A stretch of DNA of 64,000 bases from CAIXSC01 sp046349915. Its GTDB lineage: Bacteria; Planctomycetota; Planctomycetia; Pirellulales; Pirellulaceae. This document shows, one piece after another, positions 35,991 to 43,801 of this stretch. Every line of letters begins with the position of its first letter. Positions within the stretch are counted from its first letter, which is position 1. Location of the stretch: the NCBI GenBank assembly GCA_046349915.1, contig JAXMBL010000007.1, forward strand, positions 496,001-560,000, given 5' to 3'. Below the pieces are notes generated by a model. It saw only the letters and a list, made by a program, of their open reading frames with translations, searched no databases and was not told where the DNA came from. The translations under genes were made by a program, and so were the position numbers.

Positions 35991-37346
35991 ATGAGTTCCC
36001 CATTCGCTTGGATGAATCGTCGTCATTGGCTCCAAGCGGTGGGTGCGAGCATGATGGGCGCCAGTTTCTCCGGGTGGTTGCCGCGGATTGCTCAAGCTGC
36101 CGCGGACGATCCTCGTCGGCAGCGCCAGTGCATTGTGCTCTGGATGGCCGGCGGTCCCTCGCAACTCGATACCTTCGATCTCAAACCAGGACATGCCAAC
36201 GGTGGACCCTTTAAGGAAATCGACACCGTTGCACCGGGTTTGCGATTCAGCGAGCACTTGCCGCGGCTGGCGAAGCAAGGCGATCGCCTGGCGGTTCTCC
36301 GCGGAGTCAGCACCAAAGAGGGAGACCATGGTCGCGGGACGTATCTAATGCATACCGGACGACCACCCCAGGGACCCATTCGCTATCCCGCGTTGGGTGC
36401 GTTCCTGGGTAAGGAATTGGCCGAGACCAAGCCGATGGGTGGCGGCGGCATTCCTAGCTACGTCAGCGTTTCTCCGTTTCGAGCGTTCAATCCGGCCGCT
36501 TTCAGTCCAGGGTTTCTCGGGCCGCGATACTCGCCCCTCACCGTCGGCGCACTCGATCAACCTCAAGCCACCGAAGGGCCCGACGACAAAGGTTACGCTC
36601 GGCTGCGAGTTGACGACTTGTCGCCGCCAAGTCTGGTTTCCGCCGATCGATTCCAGACTCGACTGGCCATGTGGCGCGAAATGCAAGACCGTTTTCTGAC
36701 GTCTCGAGCTGCCGCGGGCGCCATCGCGCAAGACACGATGTACCGACACGCGATCGACTTGATGAGCCACGAGGTCGTCAAGGCGTTTGATCTCTCCGAA
36801 GAGAGTGACCAAACTCGCAATGCCTATGGCAAGGGGCGTTTCGGGCAAGGTTGCTTGCTCGCTCGTCGCTTGATTGAACGTGGAGTGCCGTTCGTTGAAG
36901 TGACGCTCGCCGCTTCCGCCGAGAACCAACTTGGCTGGGACACTCATACCAATAACTTTCCGGCCGTGCAGCAATTGTCCGGCGAACTCGATGCCGGTTG
37001 GTCCCAACTCATGTCCGACCTCGCGGACCGTGGACTCTTGGAAAACACGACGATCGCCTGGATGGGTGAGTTTGGTCGGACTCCGAAGATCAACAATTCC
37101 GCGGGCCGCGATCACTTCCCGGTCGCCTGGACTTGTGCGCTTGCAGGCGGCGGAATTCGCGGTGGAACCGTCCATGGCGCCACCAGCGACGATGGAACCG
37201 AGGTCAAGGATGGGAAGGTGGACGTCGGCGACATTCTCGCGACATTGTGCGCTGCGTTGGGCTTGAAGCCAGACAAGGAGAACATCTCCCAGGAGGGACG
37301 CCCCATTAAGTTGGCCGAAGGCAAAGTGATTCAAGAAGTGCTGTAA
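35991..37346 (+). CDS. DUF1501 (sulfatase-like) exported protein
   Basis: 451-aa DUF1501 protein, shorter than its paralogues in this window. The start MSSPFAWMNRRHWLQAVGAS contains a twin-arginine-like signal. Conserved blocks: CIVLWMAGGPSQLDTFDLKP, HGRGTYLMHTGRPPQG, GAFLGKELAE, ARRLIERGVPFVEV, IAWMGEFGRTPKIN, GRDHFPVAWTCALAGGGIRGG and DILATLCAALGLKP. It starts seven bases after the prolyl oligopeptidase stop, so it belongs to that transcription unit and has no PSCyt1 partner here. Confidence 0.92.
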   Translation: MSSPFAWMNRRHWLQAVGASMMGASFSGWLPRIAQAAADDPRRQRQCIVLWMAGGPSQLDTFDLKPGHANGGPFKEIDTVAPGLRFSEHLPRLAKQGDRLAVLRGVSTKEGDHGRGTYLMHTGRPPQGPIRYPALGAFLGKELAETKPMGGGGIPSYVSVSPFRAFNPAAFSPGFLGPRYSPLTVGALDQPQATEGPDDKGYARLRVDDLSPPSLVSADRFQTRLAMWREMQDRFLTSRAAAGAIAQDTMYRHAIDLMSHEVVKAFDLSEESDQTRNAYGKGRFGQGCLLARRLIERGVPFVEVTLAASAENQLGWDTHTNNFPAVQQLSGELDAGWSQLMSDLADRGLLENTTIAWMGEFGRTPKINNSAGRDHFPVAWTCALAGGGIRGGTVHGATSDDGTEVKDGKVDVGDILATLCAALGLKPDKENISQEGRPIKLAEGKVIQEVL

Positions 37347-37368
37347 CGATTGGGCGAGGGGCTCTGGT

Positions 37369-37635
37369 ATGTGTTTGGGAGTGCCGGGTAAAGTCGTGCG
37401 GTGGTTAGTGCGGGAGACGCCGTTTGCGAGCGCGGAGGTCGAGTTCGATGGCGTTCGCCGCGCGTGCAATCTGGCCTGCGTGCCCGAGGCGGTTGAAGGG
37501 GACTATGTCATCGTCCATGCGGGGATTGCGATCAGCCGACTTGATGTCGCAGAAGCTCAACGGCTGCTAGAAGAATTGAAGGCGGCTGGCGAACCAAGCG
37601 ATGAAGCTCAGGGTCCCGCGATCGACCCTCAGTGA
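37369..37635 (+). CDS. hypC: Hydrogenase maturation chaperone HypC
   Basis: 88-aa HypC/HupF family protein. It starts MCLGVPGKVV, with the essential Cys2 that carries the Fe(CN)2CO group between HypD and the hydrogenase large subunit precursor. The VEFDGVRRACNLACVPEAVEGDYVIVHAGIAI pattern (shortened here to its key parts VEFDGVRR and GDYVIVHAG) and the C-terminal helix are typical. A purine-rich GAGGGG lies upstream. It heads the hypC-hypD-hypE order. Confidence 0.94.
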   Translation: MCLGVPGKVVRWLVRETPFASAEVEFDGVRRACNLACVPEAVEGDYVIVHAGIAISRLDVAEAQRLLEELKAAGEPSDEAQGPAIDPQ

Positions 37636-37685
37636 AAACACTGAGACGTCTTTTGCGAATAATCACGGGCCGGGCAATCTGATCC

Positions 37686-37717
37686 GATTAGCGAAGATCA
37701 GTGAAAATTAGTGTTCC
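37686..37717. repeat. Copy of the GATTAGTGA-type intergenic repeat
   Basis: GATTAGCGAAGATCAGTG followed by AAAATTAGTGTTCCC. It is related to both arms of the inverted repeat at 49984-50078. It includes the GTG at 37701 that could be taken as the hypD start. Confidence 0.75.
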
Positions 37718-37751
37718 CTATCATTGTTCTCACACCGCGCGGTGGTTGAGC

Positions 37752-38873
37752 GTGCGCTACGTCGACGAATTTCGAAATCCCAAAGATGCCAGACGATTGG
37801 TCGAGTGCATACGTGCTCGAGTGACTCGGCCGCGGACCTTGATGGAAGTGTGCGGCGGGCAAACGCATAGTTTGTTGCGACACGGAATCGATGAAGAACT
37901 GCGAGGTTGTGTCGAGTTGATCCATGGTCCAGGGTGTCCGGTTTGCGTGACTCCCCAATGGGCGATTGACCATGCGATTGAGCTGGCGCAACAGCCTGGC
38001 GTGATCTTGACCAGCTTTGGGGATATGCTGCGCGTGCCCGGGTCGAGGATGAGTCTGCTCGCGGCACGCGCGGCAGGGGCTCAAGTACTGCCAGTCTATT
38101 CGCCGCTAGACGCTGTGGCGCTGGCGCGGAAGCGGCCAAGCGAGACGGTGGTGTTTTTCGCCGTCGGTTTCGAGACGACGGCGCCTGCCACGGCCCTGGC
38201 CGTACTGCAAGCCGATCAGTTGGGATTGAAGAACTTCTTGCTGTTGGTCTCCCATGTGCGAGTGCAACCCGCGATGGAGCTCTTGGCAAGCGACCCAGCA
38301 TCGAGCGTCGAGGGGTTTCTCGCGGCCGGTCACGTTTGCACGGTGATGGGGTACGCCTCGTACGAGCCGTTTGTGGAGAAGTATCGCAAGCCAGTCGTGG
38401 TGACGGGATTTGAACCGACCGATCTGCTGGAGGGAATTCTGGACTGCGTCGATCAGTTGGAACGTGGAGATGCAGGTGTCCGCAATCGCTATGGGCGAGC
38501 GGTCCGACCCGAAGGCAATCTTGCGGCTCGCGAGTTGGTCGAACGAGTGTACGAACCGTGGGATCTCGAGTGGCGCGGCTTGGGGGTGATTCCGCAGGGA
38601 GGCTTTCGCCTGCGAGAACCTTGGCGGCGATTCGATGCCGCGGTTCGTTGGCCAAATGTCGCTGTCGACTTGCGTCGTGCCGATGACCCGAACTCAACCG
38701 AAGCGACCGAGGCATGTCCGGCCGGTGAAGTGCTCGCCGGTCGCCTCAAGCCGCCTGATTGTCCTCACTTTGGAAAGTCGTGCGTGCCCGAGTCGCCTTT
38801 AGGAGCGCCCATGGTTTCGGCCGAAGGCGCGTGTGCCGCTTACTACCGTTACGGTGCAGGGCAGACTCGATGA
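37752..38873 (+). CDS. hypD: Hydrogenase maturation protein HypD
   Basis: 373-aa HypD, the iron-sulfur scaffold on which the Fe(CN)2CO group is assembled. The GTG at 37752 is chosen because it gives the family start RYVDEFRNP; an earlier in-frame GTG at 37701 lies inside an intergenic repeat. Key motifs: MEVCGGQTHS, HGPGCPVCVTP, FAVGFETTAPATA and the C-terminal cluster cysteines in CPAGEVL, DCPHFGKSC and EGACAAYY. The residue after LGA in LGAPMVS is Pro where many homologues have Cys. The stop overlaps the hypE start (ATGA). No strong ribosome-binding site is visible. Confidence 0.92.
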   Translation: MRYVDEFRNPKDARRLVECIRARVTRPRTLMEVCGGQTHSLLRHGIDEELRGCVELIHGPGCPVCVTPQWAIDHAIELAQQPGVILTSFGDMLRVPGSRMSLLAARAAGAQVLPVYSPLDAVALARKRPSETVVFFAVGFETTAPATALAVLQADQLGLKNFLLLVSHVRVQPAMELLASDPASSVEGFLAAGHVCTVMGYASYEPFVEKYRKPVVVTGFEPTDLLEGILDCVDQLERGDAGVRNRYGRAVRPEGNLAARELVERVYEPWDLEWRGLGVIPQGGFRLREPWRRFDAAVRWPNVAVDLRRADDPNSTEATEACPAGEVLAGRLKPPDCPHFGKSCVPESPLGAPMVSAEGACAAYYRYGAGQTR

Positions 38874-39913
38874 GTGAATTTGCATGTCCGTCGCCGGGCC
38901 GCGACGCCTCCGCCGCCATCACTCTTGCTCATGGTGAAGGAGGCCGACTCACGCGGCAGTTGGTGAAGCGTCGAGTGTTGTCGAAGTTGACGAGTCGACA
39001 TCTGTCGCCGCTGGGCGATGCGGCGATCTTGCCGCCCTTGAATGGTGATCCCGTTTTTACCACCGATGGTTTCGTCGTTTCGCCCCTCTTCTTCCCCGGC
39101 GGCGACATTGGACGACTTGCCGTGTTTGGTTCCACCAACGACTTGGCTGTGTCGGGCGCTCGTCCGCGTTGGATCAGTCTAGCGCTTATCATCGAAGAGG
39201 GACTGGCCTGGGATACCTTAGATCGCGTGTTGGAGAGTGTTCGCCAAGCGGCTGAGGAAGTGGGCGTCGAAGTGGTGACGGGCGACACGAAGGTAGTGCC
39301 GCGTGGCGCCGCCGACCTGTTGTTCGTGACGACCACGGGGCTCGGCGAAAAACTCGCGCCGCCGCTCGTTGGCCCCAGCCATTTGTCGGTGGGCGATGTG
39401 TTGCTGGTCACTGGACCAATAGGCCGACATGGAATGGCGGTTCTCGCCGCTCGCGAACCGCTGGCAATCGAACCGTCGCCCAGCAGCGATTGCGCGTCGT
39501 TATGGCCGGCAGTAGAGTCGTTGTGGGCACGTCGAGTCATTCCGCGGGCTTTGCGAGACGCGACCCGGGGTGGAGTGGCCGCGGTGCTGCACGAATGGGC
39601 CGAGGCTTGCGGGCATGCTTTGATTGTGGATGAATCCGCGATCCTGATCACGCCCGAGGTGAGAGGCCTGAGCGAACTGTTGGGAATCGATCCGCTCCAT
39701 GTGGCGAACGAAGGGACGATGGTCGTCGCGGTCGCCGAGGATCAAGTCGAATCAGCGCTGCAGGCCTTGCGAGCGGTCGATGTTTCCCAACACACCGCGG
39801 TCATCGGGCGAGTGGAACGACGAGTGGTTTCGCCTGTCATGGTGCGGCGTGCACTCGGCCGCCCACAGCCGCTCGACGAACCTCTGGGTGCTCCCTTGCC
39901 AAGGATCTGCTAA
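38870..39913 (+). CDS. hypE: Hydrogenase maturation protein HypE
   Basis: 347-aa HypE, which dehydrates the carbamoylated C-terminal Cys to a thiocyanate that donates CN to the iron centre. The ATG at 38870 overlaps the hypD stop. Motifs: ITLAHGEGGRLTRQLV, GDAAILPP, FTTDGFVVSPLFFPGGDIG, NDLAVSGARP, VVTGDTKVVPRG and the mandatory C-terminal PRIC. Length is typical. HypA, HypB and HypF are not in the window, and no hydrogenase subunit is seen. Confidence 0.94.
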   Translation: MSEFACPSPGRDASAAITLAHGEGGRLTRQLVKRRVLSKLTSRHLSPLGDAAILPPLNGDPVFTTDGFVVSPLFFPGGDIGRLAVFGSTNDLAVSGARPRWISLALIIEEGLAWDTLDRVLESVRQAAEEVGVEVVTGDTKVVPRGAADLLFVTTTGLGEKLAPPLVGPSHLSVGDVLLVTGPIGRHGMAVLAAREPLAIEPSPSSDCASLWPAVESLWARRVIPRALRDATRGGVAAVLHEWAEACGHALIVDESAILITPEVRGLSELLGIDPLHVANEGTMVVAVAEDQVESALQALRAVDVSQHTAVIGRVERRVVSPVMVRRALGRPQPLDEPLGAPLPRIC

Positions 39914-39968
39914 CCCAGGATTTTTTCATCGCATTCCGAACGTTGTTCGCAAGTCGTTGTGCGTCTTC

Positions 39969-41339
39969 TCAAACCAGTTCGCGGATAGGTTCTCCCGCGG
40001 AAAGGATCGGAATGGGGCGACCGGCGTGGTCGGGGAATGACGTGCGACTGTCGACGCCCATCACGTGATACACGGTTGCCAAAATGTCGTGCGGCTCTAA
40101 CGGACGATCGACTGGGTGCTCGGCGCGAGCATTGGTCTGTCCCACCACGAGCCCACCCTTCAATCCTCCACCCGCGAGCATCACCGAGATGGCGTCGCCC
40201 CAATGGTCGCGGCCCGGGATCGGGATACCCGGCTGTCCCGTGTTCACCTTGGGCGTTCGACCAAACTCACCCATGACAACGACCAAAGTTTGGTCCAGTA
40301 TTCCGCGTTCATGAAGGTCCGTAACCAACGCGGCCACTGCTCGGTCCATCGCTCGCATGTTCGGTGCGTGGCCTTCCACGAGGCTCGAGTGGTGATCCCA
40401 GTGCGGCATGTCCACGGTGACGAAGGTGACTCCGGCTTCGACCAAGCGTCGAGCCATGAGAGTGTATTTTCCCCAGGGATTGTCGCCGTATTTCTCGATG
40501 GTGGCTGGGGATTCCTTGCCGATATCGAAGGCCTCCGCCGCCTTGCCATCAGCCATCATGCTGATCGCTTGTCGTTGAAAGCTGTCGAGCGAGTCCATGA
40601 CTCGTTTGCTGTCCACTTCGCGACGAATCTGGTCGAGTGACTGTCGCAGTTGACCTCGCGAGCGCAGGCGTTCGACGTCGACAGTGGCCATGCCCTGGAA
40701 CATTTTGGGGAGGCCGATGTTCGTCTTGTATGAATGATGCAGGTACTTGCTTTCCGTATCGACGTCGAACGGATTGAAGGCGCCGCCAAGATAGGCGGCG
40801 CCGTGATAACCAGGAAACAGGAAAACGCTCTCGGCCGAGGGAAGCCCCACATAGGTCGGCAAGCCGTCGCGTCGCGGACCGCACATCTTTGAAATGCAGG
40901 CGCCAAACGAAGGATAGCGGATGTAGGGGCTGGCGGTGGTGGCGCCAAAGCGGCCGGTCAGCATCCAGTGAGCGCCCGCGAAATGGTCGCCCGTCCCGTG
41001 ATGTACCGAGCGGACGACGGAGATCTTGTCGGCGATCTTCGCCTGGTGTTCCATCAACTCAGAAAACTGAGTGCCGGGAACACTCGTCGATGTCGCCGCA
41101 AATGGCCCGCGGAATTCGGGAGGCGCGTCGGGCTTGGGGTCATACGATTCCAGTTGGCTGGGACCGCCATCCAACCAAATCAGCACGACCGACTTACCGG
41201 TGTTCTTGGCCGCCCCAAACGCTCGCAGGCGAAGCATTTCGGCCAAGGACATGCCGCTGAGACCGAGCAAGCCAGCCTTCACCGCCACTCGCCGGTTCAC
41301 TCGCGCCGCGATTCGTCCCGAATCGTGAAGTTGCCACAT
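39969..41339 (-). CDS. DUF1501 (sulfatase-like) exported protein, no partner
   Basis: 456-aa DUF1501 protein. The ATG at 41339 (MWQLHDSGRI) is preferred to the longer frame because the 54 extra residues do not resemble a signal or the family. The short N-terminus has NRRVAVKAGLLGLSGMSLAEML, a twin-arginine-like signal. Conserved blocks: SVVLIWLDGGPSQLESYDPK, GDHFAGAHWMLTGRFGA, ARRLVEAGVTFVTVDMPHWD, VVVMGEFGRTPKVN and GRDHWGDAISVMLAGGGLKGG. It converges on hypE and has no PSCyt1 gene nearby. Confidence 0.9.
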   Translation of the reverse strand: MWQLHDSGRIAARVNRRVAVKAGLLGLSGMSLAEMLRLRAFGAAKNTGKSVVLIWLDGGPSQLESYDPKPDAPPEFRGPFAATSTSVPGTQFSELMEHQAKIADKISVVRSVHHGTGDHFAGAHWMLTGRFGATTASPYIRYPSFGACISKMCGPRRDGLPTYVGLPSAESVFLFPGYHGAAYLGGAFNPFDVDTESKYLHHSYKTNIGLPKMFQGMATVDVERLRSRGQLRQSLDQIRREVDSKRVMDSLDSFQRQAISMMADGKAAEAFDIGKESPATIEKYGDNPWGKYTLMARRLVEAGVTFVTVDMPHWDHHSSLVEGHAPNMRAMDRAVAALVTDLHERGILDQTLVVVMGEFGRTPKVNTGQPGIPIPGRDHWGDAISVMLAGGGLKGGLVVGQTNARAEHPVDRPLEPHDILATVYHVMGVDSRTSFPDHAGRPIPILSAGEPIRELV

Positions 41340-41605
41340 AGGATCACTGGGTCCACACGCCTGACGTGAAGAAACCTGGATTGGATACTCTCCAATCAAC
41401 ACTGCTGCATATGTTAGGCGAGCCGCTGAGAAAAAACTACTGGAGTGCAGGATTGGGCGGCCAGAACTGCCTCGAATGGGCGTGGAATTTGGGCCGCCCA
41501 ATTCCAGTCGTGTTTTCCCAAGTCGCTCCTGATCGGTAGAATGGTCTAACGAGTTGTTGGGACGCCGTGATTTTGAGCTCGTCTTCTGTAGCGGAGAAAC
41601 ATCGC

Positions 41606-41812
41606 GTGAAATTCACCGTAACACTTGATCGTGATGAGGACGGGGCGTGGGTCGTCGAATGTCCCTCGATTCCTGGTTGTGTCAGCCAAGGTGCGACTCG
41701 GGAGGAGGCCCTGGAAAATATCAAGGATGCCATTGCGGCTTGCCTCGCCGTACGATCAGAGCATGGAATGCCGCTCACCGTTGAGACGCGGCAAGTGGAG
41801 GTCATCGCATAA
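41606..41812 (+). CDS. HicB-family antitoxin
   Basis: 68-aa HicB-type protein. The GTG at 41606 is preferred over one 39 bases upstream: it gives the usual start (V/M)KFTVTLDRDEDGAWVVECP and has GGAGA nine bases upstream. Family pattern: DEDGAWVVECPSIPGCVSQG, TREEALENIKDAIAACL. HicB neutralises the HicA mRNA interferase and represses the pair. It lacks the C-terminal DNA-binding domain seen in long HicB proteins. The stop overlaps the next ATG (TAATG). Confidence 0.85.
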   Translation: MKFTVTLDRDEDGAWVVECPSIPGCVSQGATREEALENIKDAIAACLAVRSEHGMPLTVETRQVEVIA

Positions 41813-42036
41813 TGGCACGGTTGCCGCGATTGAGCGGGCGCGAAGTGGTCAAGATTTTCGAGTCGCTCGGCTGGGAAAAGGCGCGGCAAAGTAGCAGTCA
41901 CATCATCCTTATTCGCGCGGGACGCACAGTCACGCTATCGGTCCCCGATCATAAGGAGGTCTCCCTCGGTACGCTGCGCAGCTTGATCCGATCCGCTGGC
42001 TTGACTGTGGAGGCGTTTGTCGAGGCCGCTGGATGA
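41812..42036 (+). CDS. HicA-family mRNA interferase toxin
   Basis: 74-aa HicA/YcfA-like protein with a double-stranded-RNA-binding-like fold: SGREVVKIFESLGWEKARQS, SHIILIRAGRTVTLSVPDHK, SLGTLRSLIRSAGLTVEAFV. The catalytic His is the one in SSSHIIL. Many HicA proteins read GSHH here, so the neighbouring residues differ. Order antitoxin-toxin is one of the two known arrangements. The pair is short enough to be easily transferred and lies between unrelated genes. Confidence 0.85.
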   Translation: MARLPRLSGREVVKIFESLGWEKARQSSSHIILIRAGRTVTLSVPDHKEVSLGTLRSLIRSAGLTVEAFVEAAG

Positions 42037-42078
42037 CGCCTGAGTCGCGTCGATGTCGAAAACGCTCGTGATCCCTGG

Positions 42079-42110
42079 CACCGGGGCAGCCCTTGCGGGC
42101 TACCCCGGTG
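42079..42110. terminator. Strong hairpin downstream of the HicBA pair
   Basis: CACCGGGGCAGCCC pairs with GGGCTACCCCGGTG (13 of 14) around a TTGC loop. No T-run follows, so it may be a repeat-type hairpin or a factor-dependent terminator. The rest of 42037-42357 shows only an 11-bp inverted repeat (AGCCCCGTCGT at about 42121 and ACGACGGGGCT at about 42233) and no gene. Confidence 0.5.
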
Positions 42111-42357
42111 CGCAGTGTCAGCCCCGTCGTGAAGCGCTCGCCGGAGCGGTTGACCCAGAAACCGCGACCGGCAAGTTTGTTGCTTCGACCCAGGAGGGGG
42201 GGTGGTGCCGATTTCCCGCAAAACCTGACACCGACGACGGGGCTTCACCAATGGTTTGTTCGCCGCGGGGCGATGGATTGATTCTCCGAAGTAACGACCT
42301 GCGAATCTGCTTTGTCTTTGAATGAGCGTCTTTAGTTTGTGTACCACTGCGGTATGG

Positions 42358-43752
42358 CTACGCAGCGGCCGACTCACTTTGCGGAACAAGTTGATCGAGC
42401 AAGCGACTTGATTCTTCCCAATTGGCGCCGGTGACGAGCACTGCGTCTTGCGGACCCCAAGTGCGTCGAAGCCACTCGACCGCCTCAGCGGGACTTCCCG
42501 CGACCAAGGTCTGGCGATGGCCTAGCCCCGCGGCACGTGCGGCCTCAACAAGGCACTCGCCTGTCGCACCATGTCCGATCACTACATCGGCGCCGTACCG
42601 AGTGACGGCGGCGTCGCCGAAAGTTCGTGTCATCTGGTGTTGCCGAGGATGGTGGCGGAACAACTCGCCAGCAACCACGATGCGCCGCCCCAGCGTATTG
42701 ACGTCGCGCAGCGCGGCCAGCGAGGCGCGGGCGGCGAGGGGCCTGGAACGAGGCCAGTCGCACAGCAAGGTATGCTCCGCTCGTCGAATCGCGATACACG
42801 TCGAATCGGTATGAGTCAGGCGAGTAAATCGGTGAGCGATTTCGGCGACCGATAAGCCGGCAAGTCGGGCCACGGCGTAGGCGGCCAGGGCGGGATACAA
42901 CTGATGACGCCCAGCCGCTGGCACTCGCAAGGGAGTGCCCTCGACATCAAACTGGAGCCAGCCGTCGGCCAGACGAATGTTACTCGCCGCCCAGTCGCAA
43001 CGAATGCCTCGACCGATGCGAATGATCGACTCCCCGCGACGCGGCGTTAGCCGATGGATCACATCGTCGTCGCCATTGACGATCAGCGAGCCATGGGAGG
43101 GAAGCGAATCGCGTAGGGCCTGAATGCGACGAGCGGCATGATCCAGGTCGATCGACTCGTTCCAGCCGCCAGCGGCGTTCAGTAACACGGTGCAGTGCGG
43201 CGAGATCCATTGCGATTGTTCGGTGAAGGTGTCGGTCGATTCCGAGGCTATCTCGAAGACGCCGAATCGATGTTCGGAGCCCAATTCAAGTAGGGAACGA
43301 GGATCGAAGTTCGCCGAGTCTTCGGAAGTGGGACGGAAGACGGGCCCGCGACCTTCAAGCGTCTGTTCCATCCAAGAGGCGGCTGTCGTCTTGCCTGTCG
43401 AGCCAGCGACCGATACGACGAAGCCCATGAACCGGCAACGCACGGCTCGGACCAGTTGACGGAGCGCCGCTTGGCAGTCATCCACTTGAATGGCGAATTT
43501 ACCCGCCCACGGCTCCACTCGCCGGCCTGAAGTGACCACACCTAGTGCGGAACGAGCAAACGCTTCTTCCGGCATTGCGGTCTCGCAGCCCTCGCCGCTG
43601 ATGGGCCAGTACACGTCGCCCGGACGAACCTGTTGGCAGTCGACAACCACGCGCCCCAGCGGCTCCAATTCACCGCCGAGCGGTGGGAGGGCGCCGAGTT
43701 GCAGGCGGCCGCCTGTGATTTCAACGAGGTCTCGGATGCACAAGTGCGACAT
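42358..43752 (-). CDS. MurF-like Mur ligase, divergent
   Basis: 464-aa Mur-ligase family protein. The start at 43752 (MSHLCIRDLV) follows the upstream gene by 49 bases; the longer frame overlaps it. N-terminal domain: PLGRVVVDCQQVRPGDVYWP. ATP loop: AGSTGKTTAASWM. True MurF has a NxNNxxG stretch, a carbamylated-Lys region and DSYNANPDS; here the corresponding places read SEDSANFDPRSLLE, DLDHAARRIQAL and CDWPRSRPLAAR, so several ligand-binding or catalytic residues appear to be lost. The function is therefore uncertain: a specialised amide ligase, or a degenerate paralogue of the peptidoglycan enzyme. Confidence 0.75.
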   Translation of the reverse strand: MSHLCIRDLVEITGGRLQLGALPPLGGELEPLGRVVVDCQQVRPGDVYWPISGEGCETAMPEEAFARSALGVVTSGRRVEPWAGKFAIQVDDCQAALRQLVRAVRCRFMGFVVSVAGSTGKTTAASWMEQTLEGRGPVFRPTSEDSANFDPRSLLELGSEHRFGVFEIASESTDTFTEQSQWISPHCTVLLNAAGGWNESIDLDHAARRIQALRDSLPSHGSLIVNGDDDVIHRLTPRRGESIIRIGRGIRCDWAASNIRLADGWLQFDVEGTPLRVPAAGRHQLYPALAAYAVARLAGLSVAEIAHRFTRLTHTDSTCIAIRRAEHTLLCDWPRSRPLAARASLAALRDVNTLGRRIVVAGELFRHHPRQHQMTRTFGDAAVTRYGADVVIGHGATGECLVEAARAAGLGHRQTLVAGSPAEAVEWLRRTWGPQDAVLVTGANWEESSRLLDQLVPQSESAAA

Positions 43753-43801
43753 GATCGTGGGGCGCCGACGAACGAACTCGATCGGCAAATGGAGTTGCGG
43801 T

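Noticed and set aside
37701..37751. Earlier GTG start for hypD
   Set aside because: It lies in an intergenic repeat and adds 17 residues not found in HypD.
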